Source of the DNA: Ruegeria sp. AD91A
Lineage (GTDB): Bacteria; Pseudomonadota; Alphaproteobacteria; Rhodobacterales; Rhodobacteraceae
Reading direction: 5' to 3'
Length of the DNA: 64,000 nucleotides
Assembly (NCBI RefSeq): GCF_003443535.1
Contig: NZ_CP031946.1
Span: 2,294,001 to 2,358,000, forward strand
Both the position numbers and the translations under genes were made by a program. This document shows, in pieces, positions 7,805 to 16,747 of the stretch. Each line of letters begins with the position of its first letter. The first letter of the stretch is position 1. Below the pieces are notes generated by a model. The model did no database searches. It was not told the DNA's origin and saw only the letters and a program-made list of their open reading frames with translations.

Positions 7805-8830
7805 TTGAAAAAATTGACAAACACACTTGCTGGCTCACTGATCGCATTCGCCGCTTCCATGGGTGCTGCGCAAGCCGACAAGCTGACATTCTACTGTTCG
7901 GCGCAGGAAGACTGGTGCCAGCTGATGGCGCGCAGCTTCGAGGACGCCACCGGCATTGACGTGAACATGACTCGCAAATCCTCTGGCGAGACCTTTGCGC
8001 AAATACGTGCGGAAAGCTCAAACCCAAAAGGAGATGTCTGGTGGGGCGGCACGGGTGACCCGCACCTTCAAGCAGCCGAAGAAGGTTTAACTATGGAATA
8101 TGTCTCGCCCATGCGTGACCAGTTGCATGACTGGGCAATTTCACAGGCCGAAAGTGCTGGCAACAAGACCATCGGTATCTATTCGGGTGCGTTGGGCTAT
8201 GGCTACAACTCTGACCTCCTGGCGGCCAACAACCTGCCTGAACCCGCCTGCTGGAAGGACCTGCTCAAGCCGGAATATAAAGGGCACGTTCAGATGGCGA
8301 ACCCGAATTCGTCCGGAACTGCCTACACGACGCTGGCGTCGATGGTGCAGATCTTTGGCGAGGACGAGGGCTTTGAGTTCATGAAAGGCCTTCACGCCAA
8401 CATAAATCAGTACACCAAATCCGGTTCGGCGCCCATCAAGGCCGCGGGTCGTGGCGAGAACACGATCGGCATTGTCTTCATGCATGACGCCGTCAAGCAG
8501 GCGGTGTCAGGCTTCCCTGTAAAGGTTGTCGCCCCGTGCGAAGGCACTGGTTACGAGATCGGTTCGATGTCGATCATTGAAGGCGCTCGCAACGAAGAAG
8601 AAGCCAAAAAGTTCTACGACTGGGCGCTGAGTGCCGAAGCCCAGAACCTCGCACTTGAAGTCAATGCCTTCCAGGTCCCGTCCAACAAGGGTGCGCAAAC
8701 ATCTGAAAGCGCCCCGGATATGAGCCAGATCAAGCTGATCGACTACGACTTCAAAAAGTACGGCTCCTCTGATGAGCGCAAGCGTCTGCTGCAAAAGTGG
8801 GACGAAGACGTTTCGGTGCTGCCGCAGTAA
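7805..8830 (+). CDS. Periplasmic substrate-binding protein, Afu/Fbp (iron or phosphorylated-sugar) type
   Basis: Binding protein of 341 aa for the ABC transporter encoded next to it. A Sec signal peptide is clear from the TTG start (KKLTNTLAGSLIAFAAS, cleavage after GAAQA). The mature part resembles the AfuA/FbpA family (DKLTFYCSAQEDWCQLM, VWWGGTGDPHLQAAEEG). I chose TTG 7805 because GGAGG at 7793-7797 stands 7 bases in front of it; the in-frame ATG at 7790 overlaps that site and has none of its own. AfuA-type proteins are known to bind hexose phosphates, and others bind ferric iron or aminoethylphosphonate. Two phosphatase genes in the same locus favour a phosphorylated organic ligand (inference). 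Confidence 0.88.
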   Translation: MKKLTNTLAGSLIAFAASMGAAQADKLTFYCSAQEDWCQLMARSFEDATGIDVNMTRKSSGETFAQIRAESSNPKGDVWWGGTGDPHLQAAEEGLTMEYVSPMRDQLHDWAISQAESAGNKTIGIYSGALGYGYNSDLLAANNLPEPACWKDLLKPEYKGHVQMANPNSSGTAYTTLASMVQIFGEDEGFEFMKGLHANINQYTKSGSAPIKAAGRGENTIGIVFMHDAVKQAVSGFPVKVVAPCEGTGYEIGSMSIIEGARNEEEAKKFYDWALSAEAQNLALEVNAFQVPSNKGAQTSESAPDMSQIKLIDYDFKKYGSSDERKRLLQKWDEDVSVLPQ

Positions 8831-11047
8831 GTGACTGACAAAGCGAAAACCAGGACCCACCCGGTATTGATCTTCTGGATCATTGTCGGTTGGGCCGGCT
8901 ACGTCCTGCTGCCATGGTACATGGTTGAGGATGGCCTTTGGTCATTTGAATGGCTCTTTAACGGCTATCCGTTTGACGAAGATTTTGCGCCCGCTCTATT
9001 TCTGATCGGGCGGGGTGAAAAGCTCTGGCTTGCACCCTTGCTGATCCCGCTGGCATTGCCAATTCTGGTGCTGGGGAAACCTAAATCTGATCCGATCTAC
9101 GCTAAGATCCTGATTCTTGCCGGTGCACTGGGCTTTGGCTGGCTGATTGCGCAAGGCTTCGGGATCGGCATTCGCGGCTTCAACTTCGACTGGCTCAAGG
9201 CCCTCTTTGGTGAGCCGAAAATCCGACAGTTCGGCATGGGGTATGGAGCGATGATCTGTGCGTCGGCCTTCCTGTTCCTGCTCACGCAGGGCATAGCGGC
9301 GCGCGGTGCAGTCAACGGCGATGTGTTTGTCGTCAGCGCCATCGGCGGCGTCATTACAATCGTCACCGCCTTCGTGTTCTTTCCCATTGCCAACATGCTG
9401 TTTTCGGCCTTTGTGACCGAAAACGGCGCCTATTCGGCATCTGTTTTTGCCTCAAAATTTTTTGATGACCGTCTCTGGGGATTGGGGTGTTTTTGGGGTG
9501 CTAAATGCGGCGCCGCGTGGAACTCCCTCTTTTTGGCCATTCTCGTCGGCCTGATCACCACGGTTCTGGGACTTTGTTTTGCACTTTTGGTCACCAGGTC
9601 AGGGTTTCGGTTCAAGCGTGGGATGCGCGCGCTGACGGTTTTGCCAATCATCACGCCCCCCTTCGTAATCGGGCTGGCCTTGATCCTACTCTTCGGTTTA
9701 TCCGGGTCGGTCACAGTCTTTTTCGCTGATCTTTTTGGCGTGCAACCGTCGCGGTGGCTCTATGGAATGCCGGGTGTCCTGATCGCCCAGACGCTGGCCT
9801 TCACCCCCATCGCATTTCTGGTGCTGATTGGTGTTGTCGAAGGCGTGTCGCCGTCGATGGAGGAAGCCGCCCAAACGCTGCGCGCCAATAGGTGGCAAAC
9901 CTTCCGAACGGTGTCGCTGCCCCTGATGAGACCCGGTCTGGCGAATGCCTTTCTGCTCGGCTTCATCGAAAGCATGGCCGACTTCGGCAACCCGCTTGTT
10001 CTAGGCGGTAATTTTGACGTTCTGTCGACCGAGATTTTCTTTGCCATCGTCGGCGCGCAATATGATCAGGGTCGGGCTGCCGTGCTGGCCATGGTACTGC
10101 TCTTCTTCACGCTGTCTGCCTTTTACGCGCAGCGCGCCTGGCTCGGTAAGAAAAGCTACACCACCGTTTCCGGCAAGGGGGACGCTGGCGTGCATCCGCT
10201 GATGCCCTATGGGCTGGCGATACCCGTGCTGGCCATCGCGACCATCTGGGCGCTGTTTACAGCGGTTGTGTACGGCATGATCATTTACGGCAGCGTCGTT
10301 GAGCTTTGGGGCGTTAACAACACGCTCACCTTCAAACACTATGTCACCGCCTTCTCAGTGCGCTTTGAAGAGGAAGGCATCCGCTGGACGGGTGCCGCAT
10401 GGGACAGTTTCTGGACCACCATCAGCATTGCGGCCATAGCGGCTCCGCTGACGGCAGCTGTAGGACTGGTGACCGCCTACTTGCTCACGCGCCAAAATTT
10501 CGCCGGAAAGAACGCCTTCGAATTCGGAACGATGCTGTCCTTCGCCATTCCCGGTACCGTCATCGGGGTCAGCTACATCCTGGCTTTCAACGTTCCCCCG
10601 ATCGAAATCACAGGCACTGGTGTGATCCTCGTGATCAGCTTCATTTTCCGCAACATGCCCGTCGGCGTGCGTGCGGGCATTGCATCCATGTCGCAACTGG
10701 ACAGGTCGCTTGATGAATCCTCGCTGACGCTGGGTGCAAACTCGTGGCAGACGTTCCGACGCGTGATCCTGCCCCTGCTTAAGCCCGCCATCCTAGCGGC
10801 ACTCGTCTACAGTTTTGTCCGCGCGATGACCGCGATCTCGGCAGTCATTTTTCTGGTATCGGCCGAATACGACATGGCGACCAGCTACATCATCGGGCGC
10901 GTCGAGAACAATGACTACGGCCTTGCCATCGCCTATTCCACCACGCTGATCTTCGTGATGCTGGCATCTGTAGGGCTTTTGCAATTCCTCGTGGGCCGCG
11001 TGCAGATCGGACGGCGCACCCAGATCGGAGCGGAAAGAACGACATGA
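8831..11047 (+). CDS. ABC transporter permease with two fused membrane domains
   Basis: Inner-membrane permease of 738 aa, two six-helix modules in one chain as in AfuB/FbpB. Two EAA loops, which contact the ATPase, are visible: EEAAQTLRANRWQTFRTVSLP in the first half and DESSLTLGANSWQTFRRVILP in the second. The N-terminus adds several extra hydrophobic segments (about residues 10-190) before the first canonical module, making it longer than the roughly 690-aa AfuB. It starts with GTG immediately after the TAA of the binding-protein gene and overlaps the ATPase gene by 4 bp, so the three are translationally coupled. Confidence 0.92.
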   Translation: MTDKAKTRTHPVLIFWIIVGWAGYVLLPWYMVEDGLWSFEWLFNGYPFDEDFAPALFLIGRGEKLWLAPLLIPLALPILVLGKPKSDPIYAKILILAGALGFGWLIAQGFGIGIRGFNFDWLKALFGEPKIRQFGMGYGAMICASAFLFLLTQGIAARGAVNGDVFVVSAIGGVITIVTAFVFFPIANMLFSAFVTENGAYSASVFASKFFDDRLWGLGCFWGAKCGAAWNSLFLAILVGLITTVLGLCFALLVTRSGFRFKRGMRALTVLPIITPPFVIGLALILLFGLSGSVTVFFADLFGVQPSRWLYGMPGVLIAQTLAFTPIAFLVLIGVVEGVSPSMEEAAQTLRANRWQTFRTVSLPLMRPGLANAFLLGFIESMADFGNPLVLGGNFDVLSTEIFFAIVGAQYDQGRAAVLAMVLLFFTLSAFYAQRAWLGKKSYTTVSGKGDAGVHPLMPYGLAIPVLAIATIWALFTAVVYGMIIYGSVVELWGVNNTLTFKHYVTAFSVRFEEEGIRWTGAAWDSFWTTISIAAIAAPLTAAVGLVTAYLLTRQNFAGKNAFEFGTMLSFAIPGTVIGVSYILAFNVPPIEITGTGVILVISFIFRNMPVGVRAGIASMSQLDRSLDESSLTLGANSWQTFRRVILPLLKPAILAALVYSFVRAMTAISAVIFLVSAEYDMATSYIIGRVENNDYGLAIAYSTTLIFVMLASVGLLQFLVGRVQIGRRTQIGAERTT

Positions 11048-12117
11048 CGGATACCAACATTGCTAGTAAAGCCGCGCCGGTTCGGTTCGAAGGAGTGTCA
11101 AAAGTATTTGGCAAAGATGTCGTGGCCGTCGACAACATCGACCTGCATGTGGAAGCAGGTAAACTGGTGACGCTGCTGGGGCCATCGGGCTGCGGCAAAA
11201 CAACGACGCTGCGCATGATTGCCGGTCTGGAGATGGCCAGCTCGGGCCGGATCGTGATAGGCGATCGCGACGTGACCAAGCTGCCCGCGACCGATCGCGA
11301 TGTGTCTATGGTGTTTCAGTCTTACGCCCTGTTCCCGCATATGAGCGTGCTAGAAAACGTGATGTATGGTTTGACATTCTCCGGCTTTGATAAGAGCGAG
11401 GCCAGATCGCGCGCGCTCAAAGGGTTGGAACTGGTGGGCCTCAAGGGCTTCGACAACCGTTTGCCTAGCGAACTGTCAGGAGGCCAGCAACAACGTGTCG
11501 CAGTCGCCCGCGCGCTGGTGCTGGAACCGCAGGTGCTGCTCTTTGACGAACCCCTGTCGAACCTCGATGCCAAACTGCGCCGACAGGTGCGCGAAGACAT
11601 TCGCTCCATTCAGCGGGACCTCGGACTGACGGTTGTCTATGTAACCCACGATCAGGAGGAAGCGCTTGCCGTGTCGGACGAGATCGTCGTCATGCGTAAC
11701 GCCGCCATTGCCCAGATCGGCACACCACGGCAACTCTATGACGCACCAATCGACCGCTTCGTGGCTGACTTCATCGGTGAAGCGAACCTGATCGAGTGCA
11801 AAATCGTCGAAGTCGATGGCGATCAAGCTACAATCGACATCGAAGGACACTGCCACCGCTTGCCCTCTCGCGATTTGCCCGTAGGTCCGGCAACGCTGGC
11901 GGTGCGTCCGTCCCGCATCCTGATCGGATACGAAACCGGCATCCCGGCAAAAGTCTCCAAGGCTACCTATGTCGGCGTGCGCATGGAATACACGCTGACC
12001 GGCGCATTCGGACGGGTGTTTGCCGTGCAGGACGACGTGGATGACCCGTTGCAACCGGGCGCTGACGTCAAAATGGCCTTTGCAGACCGGGGACCGGTTT
12101 TGCTGCCGAAGGGCTGA
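11044..12117 (+). CDS. ABC transporter ATP-binding protein, Fbp/Afu/Pot type
   Basis: Cytoplasmic ATPase of 357 aa that powers the preceding permease. Walker A GPSGCGKTT, signature [14 protein letters not shown], Walker B LLFDEPLSNLD and the switch THDQEEAL are all intact. A C-terminal regulatory OB-type domain (about residues 240-350) is typical of the CUT1/Fbp class. It overlaps the permease gene by 4 bp and is followed 2 bp later by a phosphatase gene. Confidence 0.94.
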   Translation: MTDTNIASKAAPVRFEGVSKVFGKDVVAVDNIDLHVEAGKLVTLLGPSGCGKTTTLRMIAGLEMASSGRIVIGDRDVTKLPATDRDVSMVFQSYALFPHMSVLENVMYGLTFSGFDKSEARSRALKGLELVGLKGFDNRLPSELSGGQQQRVAVARALVLEPQVLLFDEPLSNLDAKLRRQVREDIRSIQRDLGLTVVYVTHDQEEALAVSDEIVVMRNAAIAQIGTPRQLYDAPIDRFVADFIGEANLIECKIVEVDGDQATIDIEGHCHRLPSRDLPVGPATLAVRPSRILIGYETGIPAKVSKATYVGVRMEYTLTGAFGRVFAVQDDVDDPLQPGADVKMAFADRGPVLLPKG

Positions 12118-12119
12118 CA

Positions 12120-12686
12120 TTGCCGAAACTCGTTATCATTTCGCACCCGGAAGTGGTCGTGAACCCAGAGATCGCAATCACCAAATGGGAACTGAGTGAG
12201 GTGGGCCGCACCCGGGCCGAAGCATTTGCAAATACGCCGATCATGGCCTCGGTCAGCGCCATCTGGTCCAGCACCGAACGCAAGGCAGAACAGACAGCTG
12301 CGATCCTGGCCAAACCGCACGGCCTTGAGGTGAAGGTAAACCCGGCGCTGGGCGAAAATGACCGCAGTGCCACCGGTTTCCTGCCACCGCACCAGTTCGA
12401 AGCCGCCGCTGATGCATTCTTCGCTGCACCCGACGTGAGCTTTCGCGGCTGGGAAACCGCGACAGATGCTCAGGCCCGGATTGTCGGGGCAGTCACGTCA
12501 ATCATGGACGCGCACGATGGTGGTGATCTTGCCATCGTAACCCACGGCGCGGTTGGGACGCTGCTCTGGTGTCATCTCTCAGGAGTGCGGATTGATCGCC
12601 AGCACGACCAGCCTGGGCAGGGGCATTTCTGGAGCGCTGATTTGGACACGCTGTGCTGTAGCCTCGGCTGGCGGGCTATCGCCTGA
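12120..12686 (+). CDS. Histidine phosphatase-family protein with altered RHG motif
   Basis: Phosphoglycerate-mutase-like phosphatase of 188 aa. The first catalytic histidine is at ISHPE, where the usual RHG has become SHP; the second is at VTHGAVG; the STERKAEQTA stretch matches the conserved helix after it. The catalytic histidines are kept, but loss of the arginine that normally contacts phosphate could change activity. It starts at TTG only 2 bp after the ABC ATPase stop, so it is the fourth gene of the transporter operon. Likely role: removing phosphate from the imported compound (inference). Confidence 0.8.
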   Translation: MPKLVIISHPEVVVNPEIAITKWELSEVGRTRAEAFANTPIMASVSAIWSSTERKAEQTAAILAKPHGLEVKVNPALGENDRSATGFLPPHQFEAAADAFFAAPDVSFRGWETATDAQARIVGAVTSIMDAHDGGDLAIVTHGAVGTLLWCHLSGVRIDRQHDQPGQGHFWSADLDTLCCSLGWRAIA

Positions 12687-12692
12687 CGCAAA

Positions 12693-13484
12693 TCAGTCGT
12701 GCCATGCCTTCTCGCAAATTGCTTTGAGATCATCAAAGATCTTTGGCGTACCGGCAATGACGCGGCCACCATCGCGGATCATTTCATTGGCGTCCTGTTC
12801 TTCGACGACACCACCGGCCTCTGCGATCAACAGCTGACCGGCAAGACAGTCCCACGCGTTCATATGCTCTTCGACGTACCCCAACAACCGGCCTGCCGCG
12901 ACATAGGCAAGCGACAGCGCGCCGCTTGCATTGCGATGATACATGGCCCCGCGTTCGATGATGGCTGAAATGATTGGGATCACCTTTGCCGCTTCGATGC
13001 GGTTCGAATATCCGACCGAGACGGTCCCGCTTGCCATATCGACGCCTGATGCGACCTGCATTGGCTGCCCGTTGAGCGTTGCTCCCGCCCCCCGCATGGC
13101 GGCATAGGTCTCAGCCACGTTCGGCTCGTGAATGACACCGATTTGTGTTTGTCCCTCTGAAACAACCGCCAGGACGATCGTCCACGCCGGAATGCCGTTT
13201 ACGAAGTTCGTGGTGCCGTCGATTGGGTCGATCACCCAGTCAAACCCGCTGGACCCTGATTTCGCAGCGTGCTCCTCTCCGAAGATTCCATCATCGGGAT
13301 AGGCCTCGGTTATTTTTTCGCGAACATACGTCTCGACATTTCGGTCGGCTTCGCTGACCCAATCCTGAGCACCCTTTGCATCCACCACCAGAGTGTCTCT
13401 ATTGCCAAAATATCTTATAGCCAACGCGCCTGCTTCTTCAGCCACTTTGGTGGCGAACAAACTTCGATCAGAGATGCTTTGCAC
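12693..13484 (-). CDS. Inositol monophosphatase-family phosphatase
   Basis: Mg-dependent, Li-sensitive-type phosphatase of 263 aa. Metal ligands are visible in order: GEEHA, the signature WVIDPIDGTTNF, and NAWDCLAGQLLIAEAGG near the C-terminus. Family substrates are inositol phosphates, fructose 1,6-bisphosphate, histidinol phosphate and PAP. It converges on the transporter operon, with only 6 bp between the two stops. Together with the histidine phosphatase it places two phosphate-removing enzymes beside one importer. The exact substrate cannot be read from the sequence. Confidence 0.9.
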   Translation of the reverse strand: MQSISDRSLFATKVAEEAGALAIRYFGNRDTLVVDAKGAQDWVSEADRNVETYVREKITEAYPDDGIFGEEHAAKSGSSGFDWVIDPIDGTTNFVNGIPAWTIVLAVVSEGQTQIGVIHEPNVAETYAAMRGAGATLNGQPMQVASGVDMASGTVSVGYSNRIEAAKVIPIISAIIERGAMYHRNASGALSLAYVAAGRLLGYVEEHMNAWDCLAGQLLIAEAGGVVEEQDANEMIRDGGRVIAGTPKIFDDLKAICEKAWHD

Positions 13485-14820
13485 TCGATCCTCCTGCCGT
13501 TAAATTCTGTTTCTGATTATGAACAATAGGCGGTGCCGGGGGTCAGCACCACCAAGCAAGATTAAAACCCGTTTCGTCGATTTCTTCAGATACATATTAC
13601 GACAACGAAATGAAGCCCCAAACTAATGGTGGACAGCGGACCTATGCAATTGATGTCTCTTACGTGAAGGCCCGCTTTGAACGCGTTGTAGCCCAAAGCC
13701 GATTAATTTCCGACGGTACAGCTTAAGCCCATAAAACCCTTGATCGACCATAAATGTAGCGACTGCTTTGTCCCGCTTAGCGGTCGCTCGCTGCAACTTG
13801 CTTGAACGTCTGCAATGCGGACAATCCCGCCTGATGCTGTTGCAGCGAACTTCGCCACCGGGCGTCCACCAGATTGTGGAACAATTCGCGGCACTGCAGC
13901 GTGATTTCCCGAAAGCGGTCATCGAACGCTGCTAAATTGGTCCAATCCGAAACCGGTCGTTCGCTGCGCCACTGTCGGATGTCTCAGTTGCGGGACATTC
14001 CCGCCGTTTACCCATGTGCTACTCTCAGGCGGGTGTTCTATGAATTTACCCTGCGGTTCGTCGTTATCCATATCGCGAACACTCGATCCGCGTGCCCATT
14101 GAAGGACAGGCGGACTGCTATCCTTAGCCAAATTCAAATCTGCTTTGAGACTTACACCAAAAGGCCGCCCCACTCAGAGAGGTGCAAAACCCGTTGGAGG
14201 TAACCTTCACAAACTGTCGCCTGAAAAATCTAATCCAAATTTTGTGTTGGAGCCGCACTCGCGCCAGATCGTATGCTTTGGTGGGTATGCAGGGGTCGGA
14301 TGATCCGGATGTTGATGTTGTTGACCGAGATACATTGATCCTGCGAACTGCCAAAATCCAATTACCAGAGTGGTCGTTGTCTGACGGAGACCGGAATTTT
14401 GCATGCTTTTCTAGGCGGGAGCCCAAGAGGAAAACAGTAAATCAAAAATACACACCGTGGTCCGCGACAGGTAGCCTAGAAGTAGCCTAAAACAGACAAA
14501 TTCCAACATCAGCATAGGCGCAATACGGGCGATGTGGAAAAGTTTATATTTTTATTCAACTGCTTAGAAGTGGCGGACCGAAGAGATCCGCCTATTATCA
14601 CTTAAAAACAGTCACTTAAACCAAAAATTCCAAATACTGGCGCCCTATATCGCTCAATGTGTTACGTAGGGGAGTTCCAACTTAATTCCCCTGCCTTACC
14701 AAAAGAAAACGCCGTATCTTTTGCAGACGATCACGGCGTCAAAACGTCTTTCCAAGCAGGCAGTTTGTCATACCAGGTGGACAGCGGAGAACCCTACCAT
14801 TCGCGAAGCCAATTTCCGCG
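13485..14820. other. Long stretch without an intact gene; degenerate repeats and a third att-like site
   Basis: Some 1.3 kb in which no reading frame has recognisable protein character. It holds two copies of a dispersed imperfect palindrome (GTCTGCAATGCGGAC at 13808-13822 and a weaker one at 13982-13999) and the att-like repeat at 14568-14585. The part around 14500-14660 is A+T-rich. I read it as degraded mobile-element debris between two island modules. Confidence 0.5.
14568..14585. repeat. Third, imperfect copy of the tRNA-Arg 3'-end repeat
   Basis: Seventeen of 18 bases match AAGTGGCGGACCGAGGAG of the two perfect copies at 7125-7145 and 33148-33168, in the same orientation (here AAGAG instead of AGGAG at the end). 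It lies in gene-free sequence between the transporter/phosphatase module and the phage-like module. This suggests tandem insertion of two elements at the same tRNA. It also sits inside a short inverted repeat (GGCGGA at 14572-14577 with TCCGCC at 14587-14592), so an unrelated origin is possible. Confidence 0.55.
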
Positions 14821-15147
14821 GGCAAACTGTCGGCTGGTTGGGGCAAGGACGATGACATGCGGGTCTTAGCCCATGAGATGATCTGGGGCAGCCTGACCGA
14901 AAACGAGACATGGGCGGAACTTGAAGGCGCGCTCAAACCGCAGTTTCGGGATACGCATGGCGGTGTTTTGAACGTGGACACCGCTGTGATCGACCCCGGC
15001 AACTGGGCCGATCAGGTCTATGCCTTCTGTCGCCCGCGCATGTCGCGCCGCCGGGTGAAATTTATGCGCTGGTTGAAACTGAAATGGTCGAAACAGGCAT
15101 TGCTACCGAAATTCTTAATCGAGAAAATTCTGCTTTCAGACACCTAA
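14821..15147 (+). pseudogene. Phage terminase large subunit (GpA type), C-terminal fragment
   Basis: An open frame of about 108 codons without its own plausible start carries the nuclease-domain character of GpA-type terminases (SAGWGKDDD, VLAHEMIWG, ENETWAELE, VDTAVIDPGN, VYAFCRPR). The homologous part ends near RPRMSRR and the remaining residues look unrelated. A complete terminase would be about 600 aa, so this is a remnant and evidence of a former phage or phage satellite in the island. Confidence 0.6.
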
Positions 15148-15421
15148 AATTTCGGCGGATTACGAGTAGATACGTGCGGAGTTCACACTGGGTCGAAGTG
15201 CAGGACTGGGAGGTAGCGGCTTCAGGCAATTTAACCTTAGAAAACTGAGGCCCATGCCTAATTGTTGCCACTGTTTTGCGAGACGCTCAATCAATTCAAA
15301 CGCAACTAAATGAGCTCACATGACCATCGAAACCATCTCTTTGAGCGAGGCACGGCTTGCGAAACGCCGTAGGACAAGACGCAAGCCAATACTAGCCATC
15401 ACGGGGTTGAGCTGAATCGTT
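15148..15421. other. Non-coding or degraded stretch
   Basis: Nothing recognisable. A 31-codon frame from ATG 15320 (MTIETISLSEARLAKRR) has no support beyond its length. The region connects the terminase fragment to the thermonuclease frame. Confidence 0.35.
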
Positions 15422-15868
15422 CTGATTGCATGCGCTGCTTCCCAATTAGATGTATTATCCAATGGCACCCCAAGTGGGGCCAACTCGGGTGCGCGCCAGA
15501 TCTCTGGCTATCCAACACTTTCAAGAGTCATTGATGCTGACACCATCGTTGTTGAGGATGTCCGAGTCCGTTTGGACGGCATTTCTGCTCCTGAACGAGG
15601 CCATGAATTGTACATCAAAGGAAAATGGTTTGTTGCTGACTTGATGCGCGAAGCAAAAACCGTTGAATGTAACTTGGAAGGCAGGAAGTCTTACGACCGT
15701 GAAGTCGGCGCATGCTTTTTCATAATGCAGGATGGGAGGCGCGTTGACCCGCAGGCAGAGACTGTAAAGGCTGGTCTTGCCCGCGATTGCCATCGGTACT
15801 CAGGTGGCCGCTACAAGAAATTCGAAACGGACGCCAGCCGCGCCTTGCCCTTGCCCGGTTATTACTAG
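15422..15868 (+). CDS. Thermonuclease-family (SNase-like) protein with uncertain start
   Basis: Staphylococcal-nuclease-like domain: SRVIDADTIVVEDVRVRLDGI with the catalytic-site stretch DADT, then APERG, then GLARDCHRYSGGRYKKFE. Family members are secreted or membrane-anchored Ca-dependent nucleases. The frame opens after a TGA at about 15413. It begins LIACAAS, which looks like the end of a lipoprotein or Sec signal, but no ATG, GTG or TTG precedes the domain. I set the start at CTG 15422; TTG 15572 would cut off the first strands of the domain. Either a rare start codon is used or the 5' end has been lost. Confidence 0.6.
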   Translation: MIACAASQLDVLSNGTPSGANSGARQISGYPTLSRVIDADTIVVEDVRVRLDGISAPERGHELYIKGKWFVADLMREAKTVECNLEGRKSYDREVGACFFIMQDGRRVDPQAETVKAGLARDCHRYSGGRYKKFETDASRALPLPGYY

Positions 15869-15898
15869 GTGATTGGATCAAAACACAGGAATTCCCGC

Positions 15899-16114
15899 AT
15901 GAAAAACGCAATACTCTTCACTTTTGGTATGGCGATCTTAACTGCATGTGATGCAAGCGAAGAGGAGGTACGCACGGCATCAACGGCAGCAGTGGCAGGT
16001 TCTGTCGCATATGAGGCAGAACAAGAGTATGAGAAATCTACCGATTTCGATGCTATCGCCGAAGACGCGGCGTCTGGCATTGACACATCGGATTTTGGCG
16101 CCTTGACAGACTGA
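15899..16114 (+). CDS. Small lipoprotein of unknown function
   Basis: A 71-aa protein with a clear lipoprotein signal: KNAILFTFGMAILTAC, cysteine at about residue 17 followed by DAS. The mature part is short, acidic and rich in Ala, Glu and Asp. It starts 30 bp after the thermonuclease stop on the same strand, so the two may be co-transcribed. I chose ATG 15899 over the upstream in-frame TTG because the signal peptide begins there. No family recognised. Confidence 0.6.
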   Translation: MKNAILFTFGMAILTACDASEEEVRTASTAAVAGSVAYEAEQEYEKSTDFDAIAEDAASGIDTSDFGALTD

Positions 16115-16325
16115 AGCAGACGTTTCTAACGTCACTGAGAGATTGCCAGATCAAGTGGCGAACGCCGGATTTGGTGAAGAATACCCAATGCAGCCGGTGT
16201 GTAAGGTCAGGATAAAGCCTTTCATATGGATTGAAGCCACCGGCGGGCAAAGCCCACTTCACCAAGTGCTTCGTTTTGGAGCAATGGTGTCTTTTTTGCC
16301 GTGGAATACCGTTGTGTCGCCGACG

Positions 16326-16649
16326 TTATCCGAATACCGGGAAGCCCTCCGAAAACACACGAAACGTAGCCATGGCCAGAAGCAGTAGGCCCAAGAGCAA
16401 CACTGCCAGCCCCGACACGCATTCGACAATAACGAAGCGGCGCATCTCGGGCGCGTCTGGGTCGCGCTGCCGCAACGCCTTAACAATCTTGGCACGCCAA
16501 GCAAAGAAGGCCGCGCATCCAGAAAATATTGCAGCCATGACAAGGTTTACGAGGACCATGTTTGCTGAGCCGTGCATGAGGCCAAGAAGCACAACAATTG
16601 ACAACGCCTGCCAGACCCCAGCTGTCACGTATCCTAGCAATTTTATCAT
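16326..16649 (-). CDS. Small integral membrane protein
   Basis: A 107-aa protein with three hydrophobic segments (about residues 5-25, 32-52 and 80-102) and a basic loop (WRAKIVKALRQRD). The start is ATG 16649, preceded on the minus strand by AAGGTGG; the frame continues upstream but without signal. It lies 98 bp downstream of the secreted metalloprotease gene and is probably in the same operon. No family recognised. Confidence 0.6.
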   Translation of the reverse strand: MIKLLGYVTAGVWQALSIVVLLGLMHGSANMVLVNLVMAAIFSGCAAFFAWRAKIVKALRQRDPDAPEMRRFVIVECVSGLAVLLLGLLLLAMATFRVFSEGFPVFG

Positions 16650-16747
16650 TCCACCTTTTCGGCCGTCTACACCTTGCAGTTCCAACGCGGGCGTCTCTTG
16701 TACCAGCGTATCCGCGCTTCGAAACTGCAAGGTGTGTCCCGCGAGAC

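Noticed and set aside
14182..14490. 102-codon plus-strand frame in the gap before the terminase fragment
   Set aside because: No domain, no ribosome site and an opposing frame of similar quality; treated as non-coding.
14572..14592. The inverted repeat GGCGGA...TCCGCC as an intrinsic terminator
   Set aside because: Only 6 bp of stem, no T-run and no gene ending nearby; overlaps the att-like repeat.
15320..15415. 31-codon frame beginning MTIETISLSEARLAKRR after the terminase fragment
   Set aside because: Could be a piece of a small phage protein but is too short and unmatched to support a call.
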